In this document: one piece after another, positions 10,066-21,500 of the stretch
How the letters are laid out: each line of letters begins with the position of its first letter
Numbering within the stretch: position 1 is the first letter of the stretch
Source of the DNA: Oncomelania hupensis
Taxonomy: Eukaryota > Mollusca > Gastropoda > Littorinimorpha > Pomatiopsidae
Direction: 5' to 3'
Assembly: GCA_036898135.1 (NCBI GenBank)
Contig: CM072512.1
Location: forward strand, 13,721,425-13,785,424
Length of the DNA: 64,000 nt
The notes under the pieces: generated by a model
Databases searched by the model: none
What the model was told of the DNA's origin: nothing
The model's input: the letters and a program-made list of their open reading frames with translations, nothing else
Translations under genes and position numbers: made by a program

Positions 10066-10701
10066 TGTTACGTTGAAACGCGAATGGTAGTACGTCGGAA
10101 ACGTATACGATAGATCTAATCGTTTCGTTTTGCAAAGTATTCAATAATAGAGTTTATTTACCTTTGATTTGAGTTTGCATTGTTGTTAGGAGAGGCTTTG
10201 TATAACGTTGATAATTTGCGTTAGTCGATATTAGTTGAGAATCTTCTGGATATGCGTGTTTACTCTTGATAGAAATTTCCGGATGGATATCGAAGGTCGT
10301 GAATGTTCCCGGAAGTAGAGAAAATGTGCAATGACGTAAGCCAGTGATGACGATCTTTAGTTCGATTGGTGGCAGTACGTCATTTCTACCATGTACCATA
10401 TTGTTCCAGAAAAGAGAGAGGTTATTTAATCGTGAGCCGAGTCGCTGTTGAGAGAGTAAAGTTGTTGATAGTGATTTGGAGAGTTGCTGTGAAAGTTGTT
10501 GAGTTGAATTGAGAATTGTATGCAGTTGTTGATGTGTGCTGAATAAAAGTGGAAAACTTCATACGTCGACTTTGTGACTTGTACGCTGATTGAGCAGGCT
10601 GTGTGAATAAACGAATCTGAGTTACACAACTATCAGGAATTCAAGCATCGGGGCTGAATCAGATACTGATAGAAAACACCAACATCAAACAGAGTGTAAC
10701 A
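10066..10701 (+). repeat. Element 1 3' LTR
   Basis: Same 636 bp sequence as 4152-4787, with no mismatch found by eye. Followed by the target duplication GGCAT at 10702-10706. Confidence 0.95.
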
Positions 10702-10733
10702 GGCATACAGTCCCCATTTTCTTTTTATCATGG

Positions 10734-12859
10734 TGTGATGACACGAGTTTTCAGGTAGCAGGGAGAATTATACTTTTCACGAAGTTACACTTCTCCGTAT
10801 ATAGTGTACATAGAATAGCGTGACCGATTTACTTTTTGCGTATGAAAGTGCAGTTTCGTAAAGTCCGTGCGTTTCGTAGAAGACAGGGGGTAGGCTAAAT
10901 TCAGAACAGGGATACGCGTAATAAAGAATGTGCATACTGACGAGAGCTCGACTATTTTGCTTGTGGCCGGCGCGTTTTTTGGAGGGCAGAGTGGTTTGAG
11001 ATGCTTTTGCGAGAGGATCGAATCTAACGAGGCAGCAACCCTGTGACAGAAGTCATTGTAGTGTAGGGTACTGTTGGAAGGGTGTGTTTATTGTTTATAT
11101 AGCCGCCCAAGGTCTTATGCCCTCGTCGGGATAAGGATGTTTAGAGTTCGTAAGGAAGATGTTAACTGCCATTCGTCAACGAATGTAGAGTTACATGCTT
11201 AAGGTGTGTGTAGTTCTCGATTGAACACCCACCAAGACTTAGCGTCTGTGACAGAGCTAAGGTGACCTCATCCTCAGTATAAGTGTTATTTGGAAAGTGA
11301 AATAACCTGCAATAGCAAGAGAAAGTGACTCTCAAAAAGACTAACCAGTGTATTGTGACAGTGTTGTGTCGTGTTGTGGTGTTGGGGGAAAGGGTGTCAC
11401 AAGCCGAGGCCTATAAGGTGAGCAAATCCTGTCATTCAATTCTTTAGTGGCGCGCTCCGAGAACTGCGTACGTGTATGAGTGGTGATGAGTGTGGGGAAG
11501 GGGATGTACTTTAGGATGTATAATGAATTTTGTTGATTGTATATGATTTTCTTATGATTTTCTTATTGTATATGTGATGGGGAAATGTCGTTGCTGTTGT
11601 TGTCATAAAAGTGGGTCAAAGGCGACGATGGGGAATGTAGAGAGGGAGAGAGAGAGAGTGGGGGTGTATGTGTGAGGAGAGCGATAGAATGTATTATACT
11701 AAACAAAGATGAAGCGATGATTATGAAGCAAGCATGTTTATAGTATAGTATGGCAAGGTAGTATGGAAGAAGGGAGATAATCGTGATGTGTTATAATTGT
11801 TGGGGGTGACGGTGGTGATAGTGGGAGGCGGAATGAATCAGGACTGTGTGGTTGAGGTGTGGTTGCAATGATTATGTACATTTATATAAATGTTTGTGTT
11901 TATAGAAGATGCGAATTATTTAGCATCAAAGGTTGATTTATATTATTGGAATGTGTGTATAGCATCTTGTATTATTATCATGGTATTCATATACAGGTCA
12001 AGATGGTGGACGGAGGACGGCGTGTTATATTATATTATATAGTGTTTATTGTTTTGTAGGCAAGTTGTTAAGACTGTGTATATGATTACAGGTGTGGGCT
12101 ATTACTTCTACCTATTACTTCTACGTGTTTCTTCTACCTGTTTATTTCTACGCATTATTTCAACGCTGTTGCTCCTGATGTTGCCTGTTATGCTGTACTG
12201 ATGTTGCTGTTGTTGACGCTGACTGGGTTCTAGCCAGCCTGGGGTGTGCCTTTGCCTCTACAACAGAGTAGTGTTTTGGTGATCTCTTACACTGCTGCAG
12301 GTTTCGCCTATGTATCGAGGCAACACCATTACAGGAGGTTTTTATACCTAATTCATGCACACACAGATTCACACTGCACCACACCTAAAAACATATTCAT
12401 TTAGTTAGAAGAATCATCCGCTTATTGTGAAAGAGACTGTTTAGCTCTCTGAGCTACTTGACAAGAACATTGAGACATTGCTTCGGTGCCACAGCTTCGC
12501 CAGATAATAGTTTATGAGTAAAGATTCAGACGCTGTTTGCTTATTATTTGAAGATTTACATTTTGAATTGATTTGTTGATTTTGATTTTGCTGTATACAC
12601 TTTGTAAAGAAACTGTTGTTGTTTAGTTCTGTTTGGGGTTTGTTACAAGGGGAGGTAATTGTTAGTTAGTATTGGGACGGGGGTCTTGTTAGGGGTTGAG
12701 GGAGGTTAGTTCCCATTTATCCTGTGCGTGTATGTTAATTGTGGAATAAAAGAGTGTGATTGTATTCTGGCATTTGTGTTAGTTTATTTTGTTTGAGTTT
12801 TATTCCTTTCCACTCGCTTTATGTGCTGAAGTCACGGAACCCGCTCGGGGCCCGTGACA
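10734..12859 (+). repeat. Element 2 5' LTR
   Basis: Unusually long, 2126 bp; begins TGTGATGACACG and ends CCCGTGACA. AATAAA lies near 12745. It contains several short open frames but no recognisable protein. Offset to the 3' LTR is 5795 bp. Confidence 0.93.
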
Positions 12860-12862
12860 TTT

Positions 12863-12880
12863 TGGTGTCAGAAGTGGGAT
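12863..12880 (+). promoter_or_regulatory. Element 2 primer-binding site (tRNA-Leu)
   Basis: TGGTGTCAGAAGTGGGAT, three bases after the LTR, is the exact complement of the 3' end of metazoan tRNA-Leu(CAA) including CCA, from my knowledge of that tRNA. Confidence 0.85.
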
Positions 12881-13189
12881 TAACTCATTTATTTTGTTAG
12901 GGTAGTGCCAGATGTGTATGTTGTGTGTTTGAGTTGTTGTGTGAAAGGGTACGCAGCGGGCGGTTGGCGGGAGTGTGGGTGTATTGCACTAGGGAACACA
13001 CTCGGAGTGCAGCATTAACGGGGAATTGGGTTGCAGGGTTCACTTGCTCGCCTTTAGGGGTACGACGGTGAACGATTCCTCGGCTCCTGTGACTGTTGTG
13101 TTGCGTATTCATTCTGTTAGGTGTTTGTATCAGTTAAGTGTTATTTGTTGTGTATATTACTAACATTTGTTCTTCCCTTCTTTTCCGAC

Positions 13190-14185
13190 ATGGCTACGCG
13201 GGATGCTCGAGCCGCGATGCGCCGCGACGCTAGGACCCGTAGGGAGGAAACTGAGCAGGAGGAGCAGGACTTCGGTGATGACGGCTCGGTGACAGGGTTG
13301 TTGGAGGAACCTTACGCAGTGAGTACTCAAGCGACTATGCCTAAGATGTATGCCAAATCGCCCGGTGCACAGAGCAAAGTCGAGGTCGCGCTCGGTGATA
13401 GTGAGAGATTTAGACAGATTGGGGAAAGTCTGGGTTTCCGAGATGGAGCGTTGGCGCACTACGTAGTTAGTGAGTTGAGAAGGGAAGAAGAACGGAGGGA
13501 GAGGGAGGAAGAAAAGAGGGAGGAGAGGGAAGCGAGGGCAGATGAGAGGAGGCTTTTGGAGCTTAGGCTAGAGACAGAAAGGGTAGCTAGAGAGGCAGAA
13601 AGAAGAATGCTAGAAATGAAGCTAGAGGAGGAACGAAGAACCAGAGATGACGACAGAGCTGCTCAGAGAGAGAGGGAGAATAGGGCTAGAGATAGGGGGG
13701 CAGCATACTCCGTCAAACTGAAACCCCTGGAGGAGAGAGAGGATGTGGAGGCCTACCTCCAGATGTTCGAACGGGTGGCAGAGATTCAGGGTTGGAGGAG
13801 GGAGGTATGGGCGGTTAGGCTAGCGCCTTTGTTACAAGGGGAAGCCCGGGATACTTACCTTCGTCTAACGCCTGAGCAAGCCCAGGATTTCGACGTTGTG
13901 AGAAACGCGCTGTTGAAACGCTTCAGGAAGGACGCCGACTACTATCGTAGGCAGTTTCGAGAGGCCAAGAAGGAAGCTGCAGAGACGTTTCCTCAGCTGG
14001 TAGTGAGACTAGGGTCGTTGGTGAAGAAGTGGTTTTCGCTCGCCGACAAAGACATCACCGACGTAGAGCAGGTACTAGACACCTTCATTGGAGAGCAGCT
14101 TTTCTCCATCATGACTACCGAGTTAGAGATCTACGTGAGGGAGAATCTGCCTGAAACTAGCCATGCCGCAGCAGAGTTAGCATAG
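13190..14185 (+). pseudogene. gag: Element 2 gag, ended early by TAG
   Basis: The ATG at 13190 (GACATGG) begins MATRDARAAM; the open frame extends upstream to 13121 but without an ATG. After a charged coiled coil (residues ~105-185) comes a capsid region laid out as in element 1, with a SCAN-like C-terminal half (FPQLVVRLGSLVKKWF ... GEQLFSIMTTELEIYVRE). A TAG at 14183-14185 stops translation between capsid and the CCHC knuckle. The reading frame continues unchanged after it. A programmed readthrough stop would normally lie after nucleocapsid, so I favour a nonsense mutation, but readthrough cannot be excluded. The N-terminal capsid could still be made. Confidence 0.8.
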
Positions 14186-16459
14186 CGGGTGGTAGACGCC
14201 AAGCGGGCAGCATCAGCACCGGCACCCGTGCTACCCAGTCAGAGACGCAGTTTTCCCAGACGACCGGAGGCTCCTCAGCAACCTAGCAACAGGGGAAGTC
14301 AGGGGCAGAAGGTAGGAAGGACAGAAGGGGGTAGTGGGGTACGTCGTTGCTACCGATGTGGGTCGGAGAAGCATGTGGTCAAGGACTGCAAGGTCAAACC
14401 GCAGACAGTAGGCCAGGTTACAGTGGGACGGACTATTTCCACGGAGACCGTACCTCGGGCTAGCGTGTGTGCAATCAAACCTTATGATCCATGGGGCCAA
14501 GGTAGGGCGAACGGGCAGGACGTTCGAGTATTGAGAGATACGGGGGCGGAGATAGGGGCAGTCGCGAGCAGGTTAGTCAAACCAGCTGATTTGACGGGTC
14601 GGACTGTCGAGATTTGCTTGGCGAATCGATCGAACGTGGGTCTGCTACCTACAGCTTGGGTGGAGTTGGATTGTGCGCTGGTCAGGGGGAGAGTGGAGCT
14701 GGTGGTTTTCGAGGATGGGCCCGATATCATCCTGGGTAACTGGGTGACGTTTGATAGCGGGGAAAAGAGTCCTGTTTCCTTGTTCGGAGGTGAATGCGCG
14801 ATGGCTGCAGCAGTGCAGACTCGGGCGCAGGTGAAGGCCGAGAAGAAGAGGGAGGTACCCTTAGCAGTAGTCGAACCATCCCAGAACTCTGTTAGCACCC
14901 CAGAGTTGATCAGGATGCAAGAGACCGACGAGACGCTCGCGAAGGCGAGAACGTTGGCACAGAGTGGTGGGGCGATAGCGTCAGGTAGGGCGTCAGCTGA
15001 GTTTCGCAAGAAGAAGGGGGTGTTGTACCGGGTACACACGAAGAGGGGTAGCCAGGTCACGCAACTGGTAGTCCCGAAACAGTTGAGAGGGGGGATCCTT
15101 CAGTTGGCTCATGATCCACCCATGGCTGGGCATTTGGGAGGGAAACGTACCAGGGAGCGGATCTGGGGAACGTTCTATTGGCCGGGAATGTGTGCCGAGG
15201 TACGGAGGTATTGCGCCAGTTGTCCAGAATGTCAGAAGGTAGTACCGAGGGGACGGGTGAGGAAGGTACCACTACAGCAACTTCCGCTGGTGGACGAGCC
15301 ATTTCAGAGGGTGGCTGTAGACATTGTGGGACCCATCAAACCCAAGTCAGATCGGGGTAACATGTACATCCTAGTGGTAGTAGACTATGCCACACGCTAC
15401 CCCGAGGCTGTACCGCTCAAGGGCATAGAGGCAGAGAGGGTGGCAGAAGCGCTGTGGGAGATTTGGTCGAGGGTGGGCGTTCCTAGGGAAGTTTTGACAG
15501 ATCAAGGGACGCAATTCATGTCTGAAGTCATGCGGGAGATGAACAGACTACTGTCGATCCATGGGAAAGCTACCACACCGTATCATCCACAGTGCAACGG
15601 ACTGGTTGAGCGATTCAACGGGACGCTAGTGTCCATGCTCAAGAAGTTAGCCACAGAACAACCTACAGCGTGGGACCGCTACATTCCAGCGCTACTATTT
15701 GCATACCGAGAAGTAGCACAGGAGTCTACGGGGTTCTCTCCCTTCGAGCTTCTATATGGAAAGACCGTGCGGGGACCGATGGCTGTGTTGCGAGACCTCT
15801 GGACCAAGGAGATACAAGAGGAGGAGGTGAAACTGAGTAGCCAGTACGTGGTAGACTTGCGTAATCGCATCGAGGAGACGTGTAAGTTGGCGCAAGGAAA
15901 CCTCAGAACCGCGTCAGCCAAGCAGAAGCGGCACTTTGATAAGAAGGCGAAACGGTGTTTGTTCAACGCGGGGGATCAAGTGTTGCTACTGTTGCCAGAA
16001 AAGCACAACAAGTTGCAGCTAGCATGGCGAGGACCGTACGAGGTGATCGAACGCGTGGGAGAGTGCGACTACCGGATCAGGATGCGTGGGAAAAGCAAAC
16101 TATACCACGCCAATCTCTTGAAGAAGTTCCATACCAGAGCGACGGTGGCCACGATCGACGTGGACGACGAAAGGATAGAGGAGAAGGAAACCATGCCGGT
16201 GGTTGAGGAAATTCCGGCGACCACCGTGACGGCATCGGCGATCACACCGACCGTGTCAGAGACACCCCGTGACGGAAGGACGGAAAGAAGCTGGAATGCA
16301 CCACGATCTGCGATCAGCAGGGGCGACGATCACATCAGGGGAGATAAGATCAGGTTGATGAAGTGGGCAATTCGTTTACACCCATCGTTTGGGGTTGTAG
16401 AGCGTACTCCAGGAAAGGACGATGGACCAGCAGCTTTTCTCAGTAGGAGTATTAGGTAG
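14186..16459 (+). pseudogene. pol: Element 2 nucleocapsid-protease-integrase with RNase H tail; RT deleted
   Basis: This is the same frame as gag, downstream of its TAG. It contains a CCHC knuckle (CYRCGSEKHVVKDC, near 14350) and a protease motif RDTGAE near 14535. The integrase has an HHCC finger (from ~15108) and a core with D at 15320, D at 15500 and E at 15608 (D-x59-D-x35-E). A GPY/F module follows (WRGPYEV, ~16025), then a low-complexity linker. The frame ends with a stretch (LMKWAIRLHPSFGVVERT ... AAFLSRS) that matches the extreme C-terminus of element 1 RNase H (IMRWAMYLQ ... ADFLSRV). About 450 residues of RT-RNase H are absent. All integrase catalytic residues remain, so integrase itself may be sound if translated. 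Confidence 0.88.
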
Positions 16460-16512
16460 CATAGAGAGTAGGGAAATTCGCGTCGTAGTTAAGGTTCTTC
16501 AAGGTGTTAAGA

Positions 16513-16525
16513 ACTGGGGGTGGGG
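16513..16525 (+). promoter_or_regulatory. Element 2 polypurine tract
   Basis: ACTGGGGGTGGGG a few bases before the 3' LTR. Confidence 0.6.
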
Positions 16526-16528
16526 TTG

Positions 16529-18654
16529 TGTGACGACACGAGTTTTCAGGTAGCAGGGAGAATTATACTTTTCACGAAGTTACACTTCTCCGTATATAGT
16601 GTACATAGAATAGCGTGACCGATTTACTTTTTGCGTATGAAAGTGCAGTTTCGTAAAGTCCGTGCGTTTCGTAGAAGACAGGGGGTAGGCTAAATTCAGA
16701 ACAGGGATACGCGTAATAAAGAATGTGCATACTGACGAGAGCTCGACTATTTTGCTTGTGGCCGGCGCGTTTTTTGGAGGGCAGAGTGGTTTGAGATGCT
16801 TTTGCGAGAGGATCGAATCTAACGAGGCAGCAACCCTGTGACAGAAGTCATTGTAGTGTAGGGTACTGTTGGAAGGGTGTGTTTATTGTTTATATAGCCG
16901 CCCAAGGTCTTATGCCCTCGTCGGGATAAGGATGTTTAGAGTTCGTAAGGAAGATGTTAACTGCCATTCGTCAACGAATGTAGAGTTACATGCTTAAGGT
17001 GTGTGTAGTTCTCGATTGAACACCCACCAAGACTTAGCGTCTGTGACAGAGCTAAGGTGACCTCATCCTCAGTATAAGTGTTATTTGGAAAGTGAAATAA
17101 CCTGCAATAGCAAGAGAAAGTGACTCTCAAAAAGACTAACCAGTGTATTGTGACAGTGTTGTGTCGTGTTGTGGTGTTGGGGGAAAGGGTGTCACAAGCC
17201 GAGGCCTATAAGGTGAGCAAATCCTGTCATTCAATTCTTTAGTGGCGCGCTCCGAGAACTGCGTACGTGTATGAGTGGTGATGAGTGTGGGGAAGGGGAT
17301 GTACTTTAGGATGTATAATGAATTTTGTTGATTTTATATGATTTTCTTATGATTTTCTTATTGTATATGTGATGGGGAAATGTCGTTGCTGTTGTTGTCA
17401 TAAAAGTGGGTCAAAGGCGACGATGGGGAATGTAGAGAGGGAGAGAGAGAGAGTGGGGGTGTATGTGTGAGGAGAGCGATAGAATGTATTATACTAAACA
17501 AAGATGAAGCGATGATTATGAAGCAAGCATGTTTATAGTATAGTATGGCAAGGTAGTATGGAAGAAGGGAGATAATCGTGATGTGTTATAATTGTTGGGG
17601 GTGACGGTGGTGATAGTGGGAGGCGGAATGAATCAGGACTGTGTGGTTGAGGTGTGGTTGCAATGATTATGTACATTTATATAAATGTTTGTGTTTATAG
17701 AAGATGCGAATTATTTAGCATCAAAGGTTGATTTATATTATTGGAATGTGTGTATAGCATCTTGTATTATTATCATGGTATTCATATACAGGTCAAGATG
17801 GTGGACGGAGGACGGCGTGTTATATTATATTATATAGTGTTTATTGTTTTGTAGGCAAGTTGTTAAGACTGTGTATATGATTACAGGTGTGGGCTATTAC
17901 TTCTACCTATTACTTCTACGTGTTTCTTCTACCTGTTTATTTCTACGCATTATTTCAACGCTGTTGCTCCTGATGTTGCCTGTTATGCTGTACTGATGTT
18001 GCTGTTGTTGACGCTGACTGGGTTCTAGCCAGCCTGGGGTGTGCCTTTGCCTCTACAACAGAGTAGTGTTTTGGTGATCACTTACACTGCTGCAGGTTTC
18101 GCCTATGTATCGAGGCAACACCATTACAGGAGGTTTTCATACCTAATTCATGCACACACAGATTCACACTGCACCACACCTAAAAACATATTCATTTAGT
18201 TAGAAGAATCATCCGCTTATTGTGAAAGAGACTGTTTAGCTCTCTGAGCTACTTGACAAGAACATTGAGACATTGCTTCGGTGCCACAGCTTCGCCAGAT
18301 AATAGTTTATGAGTAAAGATTCAGACGCTGTTTGCTTATTATTTGAAGATTTACATTTTGAATTGATTTGTTGATTTTGATTTTGCTGTATACACTTTGT
18401 AAAGAAACTGTTGTTGTTTAGTTCTGTTTGGGGTTTGTTACAAGGGGAGGTAATTGTTAGTTAGTATTGGGACGGGGGTCTTGTTAGGGGTTGAGGGAGG
18501 TTAGTTCCCATTTATCCTGTGCGTGTATGTTAATTGTGGAATAAAAGAGTGTGATTGTATTCTGGCATTTGTGTTAGTTTATTTTGTTTGAGTTTTATTC
18601 CTTTCCACTCGCTTTATGTGCTGAAGTCACGGAACCCGCTCGGGGCCCGTGACA
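16529..18654 (+). repeat. Element 2 3' LTR
   Basis: Aligns base for base with 10734-12859 apart from about four substitutions seen by eye. Followed by the duplication CATGG. Confidence 0.93.
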
Positions 18655-18659
18655 CATGG

Positions 18660-19432
18660 CCATTGTTATAGAAGGCATAATGCTCTTCGTCTTTTCTCGT
18701 CAACAGTATTATTATCTGGTCAGTGGTGCCCTATGACGACATTCGTTCTTTACAGCACGGCTGGGTTAGGGGAAATTTATTTTAAAATAAAATCCACTTT
18801 CCTTGGTCAGCCATTATGCACTTGTACTCTTCATATTCCAGTGCGTTAGAACTATATTGTTATATAATATTATTGTTCCCGATTCCCCAATATGGTGCTA
18901 TGTCGTAGAGTAAGTAAAGTACTGAGATCTGTTTCAACATTTTTTTTATACAAATAGAGTAATCAAAACAAATTGTTTCTGACGATGGTCCCATGTTGCG
19001 TTGTCAAAATACCTATTAAGATGCCCTTCAATGACAGCACGGTTAATTATTTTGCCCAGGTGTCATATGAAAGTAGGTTTTAAAGTGCAAGTGGTAGGAT
19101 AATGGTACAGCAAGATAAAATCGAAACCCCAATTTCCTGTCATCGCCCTTCATTTGGAATGCTCTTCCTTGTCTCTTAAATGTCAACACTATTGTAATAC
19201 TGTCCCTGAGGCGCTATGTGGAACTTTTTAATTTTTTTAAATTTATTTTTAAGTTTTACAAGTTGGCATCGATACGGTGAAGTGTTCGTTCTCCCTGCTG
19301 ACCCCCAAAAATGGGCCATGCATCCCTCTTATGGAGGGAATGATTCAGCTGAGCGAGTGCAGAAACGAAGAGGCGGGAGGTGAGAAGGTGGGAGAGAGAG
19401 CGGTTTACCAGTGCTAGTGGCATGGTTAATCT
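18660..19432. other. No recognisable gene
   Basis: Flanking sequence of element 2. A 66-codon frame beginning in the target site (18649-18849) and a 61-codon minus-strand frame (19256-19441) show no domain. Confidence 0.5.
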
Positions 19433-19830
19433 TTTGTCCATTTTCTAGGGTTGGTGTAAACAGCATACAAAAAACGTGTCTTAGAATGTATAATTATTTT
19501 GTTCAGTGTATAGGTTTGATTCGATGTCTTAGAATATATATTTTGTTCAGTTTCTAGGTATGATCCGATTTCTTAGGATGTACATTTTGTCCATTTGCTA
19601 GCTATGATCCGATTTCTTATAATGTATATTTTGTCAAGTTTCTAGGTACGATTCGATCTTTTAGAATGCACGTTTTGTCAAGTTTCTAGGTCTCATCCGA
19701 TTTCTCCGTAAAGAATCTTTTGAATGTGGAATGAACGTTTTGTCCAGTTTCTAGGCTCGATCTGATTTATCTGTAAAGCGTCTTTGAGTGTGCAGTTTAA
19801 TCTAGTTTCTAAAGCGCTGTGTTAACATCA
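19433..19830. repeat. Degenerate tandem repeat, ~50-70 bp unit
   Basis: Seven or so diverged copies with the common core TTTTGTCCAGTTTCTAGG, then GATCCGATTTCTTAGAATG. Spacing grows in the later copies because of a CGTAAAG-containing insert. Confidence 0.75.
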
Positions 19831-20366
19831 CACACAAAATTATTTGGAATGCATATTTTTTGTCCAGTTTTTAGTTTGGCCCGAATCTCGCCACTTACAG
19901 CTTGCATGTGTGTTTTGTCTGTCCATTTCTGATGTAACCGCATATCTTTCCAACATTTCTTTGAGGAGTCTTGAATGCAAATTTTATCCTGCCTATCCAG
20001 TTCTGAATCAGCCTACAAGCAAATGTCTATATATACTACTCAAAATAATTGAAGGGCCACTCTCATATTTCATTTAGTTTAATTATTTTTTGCTGCTATC
20101 AATAATATCGCTTATATTGCTTATTTCAAAACTTATCCTGTACAGTAACATTCAAGACAATCTTATTCTGACAAGTAATCACATGTGTGAGTTTTGAACT
20201 TTCTGCACTGAGTTGAAAAACAAACCCAATTTTTTTTTACAAAAAATGACCCTAATTTACTGTCGTCTTGCTAATAAAGCAAAATTTTCAACATTAAAAA
20301 GTGATTTGCACGCGAAAGGCTTGCATTTTGTGAGTTTAGTTCAACAATCGGCGCTTTTCTTCTGGG

Positions 20367-20373
20367 TATAAAT
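20367..20373 (+). promoter_or_regulatory. TATA box of the Tc1-like transposase
   Basis: TATAAAT in GGGTATAAATGGC, 34 bp upstream of the transposase ATG; good spacing only if the 5' UTR is very short. Confidence 0.45.
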
Positions 20374-20400
20374 GGCAGCGCTTTTGCTGCTTTTCTAACC

Positions 20401-21246
20401 ATGCCCCCAAGGCCACGATTGACTGATGCGGATAGAGGCAGAGCTATTGCATGGCTTCAGGAAGGGGTGGGGGTGAGAGAAGTTGGCAGGCGGCTGGGAG
20501 TGTCCCACTCCGTTGTCCAAAGGCTGCGGGAGCGCTTTAACAACACTGGAAGCGTCCAAGAACCAAGAAGGTCCGGACGCCCCCGCGTTACCACTGCAAG
20601 ACAAGACCATTTCATCACCCTGTCAGCTCTGAGGATGAGGTCCGCTACAGCAAACACCATCAGAAGACAGCTTCACGCAGCCAGCAATGTTAACGTCAGC
20701 GACCAGACAATTCGCAACCGTCTACACGAGGCAAACCTGCGATCAAGACGACCATCAGTACGGCCTTTGCTCACCCCAGCTCACCGTGCAGCGCGTTTGG
20801 CCTGGACTCGGCGTCATTTGGTGTGGACTAGGCAACATTGGTCAATGGTGCTCTTTACAGACGAGTCTCGGTTTTCATTGTCTTTCAACGACCGTCGAGT
20901 GAATGTTTGGAGGCGTCCACGGGAGCGTTTTGCTGATGCGACGGTGCGCGAGCATGACCGCTTTGGTGGTGGATCTGTAATGATGTGGGGTGGCTTCGCA
21001 TTAAACTTCAGAACACCCCTGCTCAAAATTCATGGCAACTTAAACGGTATTGGCTACAGGGATGACGTCCTACAACCTAGGGTTCTCCCAGCTCTGCGGG
21101 CCATTGGGGAAGGTGCCATACTACAGGACGATAATGCCAGACCCCACCGAGCGCGTATCGTCAGTTACATTTTCTATCACTGTACAATATATTTAGTTTT
21201 CATGCAAATGCAGCAATATCAATTAAAAAGTTATAAGCAATTTTAA
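20401..21246 (+). pseudogene. Tc1-type DDE transposase, C-terminally truncated
   Basis: Catalyses cut-and-paste transposition. Residues ~1-120 hold the paired helix-turn-helix DNA-binding region (REVGRRLGVSHSVVQRLRER, then a GRPR AT-hook-like link and a second HTH, TIRNRLHEANLRSRRPS). The catalytic region shows the first D in LFTDESRF (~residue 160), the GG-box-like RFGGGSVMMWGGF and the second D in LQDDNARPH (~243). From about residue 255 (VSYIF) the sequence leaves the family. The third acidic residue and the usual SPDLNPIEHLW block are missing, so it cannot be active. The normal length is about 340 residues; here 281 including ~25 unrelated ones. Confidence 0.9.
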
Positions 21247-21500
21247 ATAAAGAGTTACTTTTCAACCACCTTATACTAACGGACAGGAACGTCTAACAAA
21301 GTTGTGGGTTTCTTGTTCCCCTTCCAAAGGACTGCAGAGACAAAGCAGACAATGACCAATTGACAGGTACAGGCACTGCTAGAGTCAAGGCTAATATTGG
21401 AACAATCTGGATCTGTTAAAAGTACACATCACGGAGTCCGCCAACACACAACCCACCTAAACAGACTGCCAATGCTAGACGGCCGTCTCAAGCTAAAAAT

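Larger units (their letters stand above)
4152..10701 (+). mobile_element. Element 1: complete Gmr1-like Ty3/Gypsy LTR retrotransposon
   Basis: Full-length 6550 bp element with LTRs at 4152-4787 and 10066-10701 (TG...CA ends), flanked by the 5 bp duplication GGCAT (4147-4151 and 10702-10706). It has a primer-binding site, a leader, one uninterrupted gag-pol frame (5336-9856) and a polypurine tract. Domain order is Gag, protease, integrase, reverse transcriptase, RNase H. Integrase before RT is the copia-like order that defines Gmr1-like members of Ty3/Gypsy. I found no difference between the two LTRs by eye, so the insertion is very recent. A solo LTR (31235-31874) and an older divergent LTR (57636-61639) of related families lie in the same window. 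Confidence 0.95.
10734..18654 (+). mobile_element. Element 2: RT-less Gmr1-like LTR retrotransposon
   Basis: A 7921 bp element with 2126 bp LTRs (10734-12859, 16529-18654), TG...CA ends and the duplication CATGG at 10729-10733 and 18655-18659. It has a perfect tRNA-Leu-type primer-binding site and a G-rich polypurine tract. Inside are gag, protease and integrase in the same order as element 1. Reverse transcriptase and most of RNase H are missing: the frame goes from the integrase C-terminus to the last ~40 residues of RNase H. Only about four LTR mismatches were seen (for example near 10739, 11537, 12279 and 12343), so insertion is recent. It is a different family from element 1: the LTRs do not match and gag is only distantly similar. 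Confidence 0.93.
20029..21260 (+). mobile_element. Tc1-like transposon, 3'-truncated
   Basis: The left end is TACTACTCAAAATAATTGAA (from about 20034) after a TATATA target, the typical Tc1-like terminal motif. The transposase frame starts at 20401. No matching inverted terminus occurs downstream to 21300, and the protein ends before its last catalytic residue, so the right end is lost or rearranged. Confidence 0.8.
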
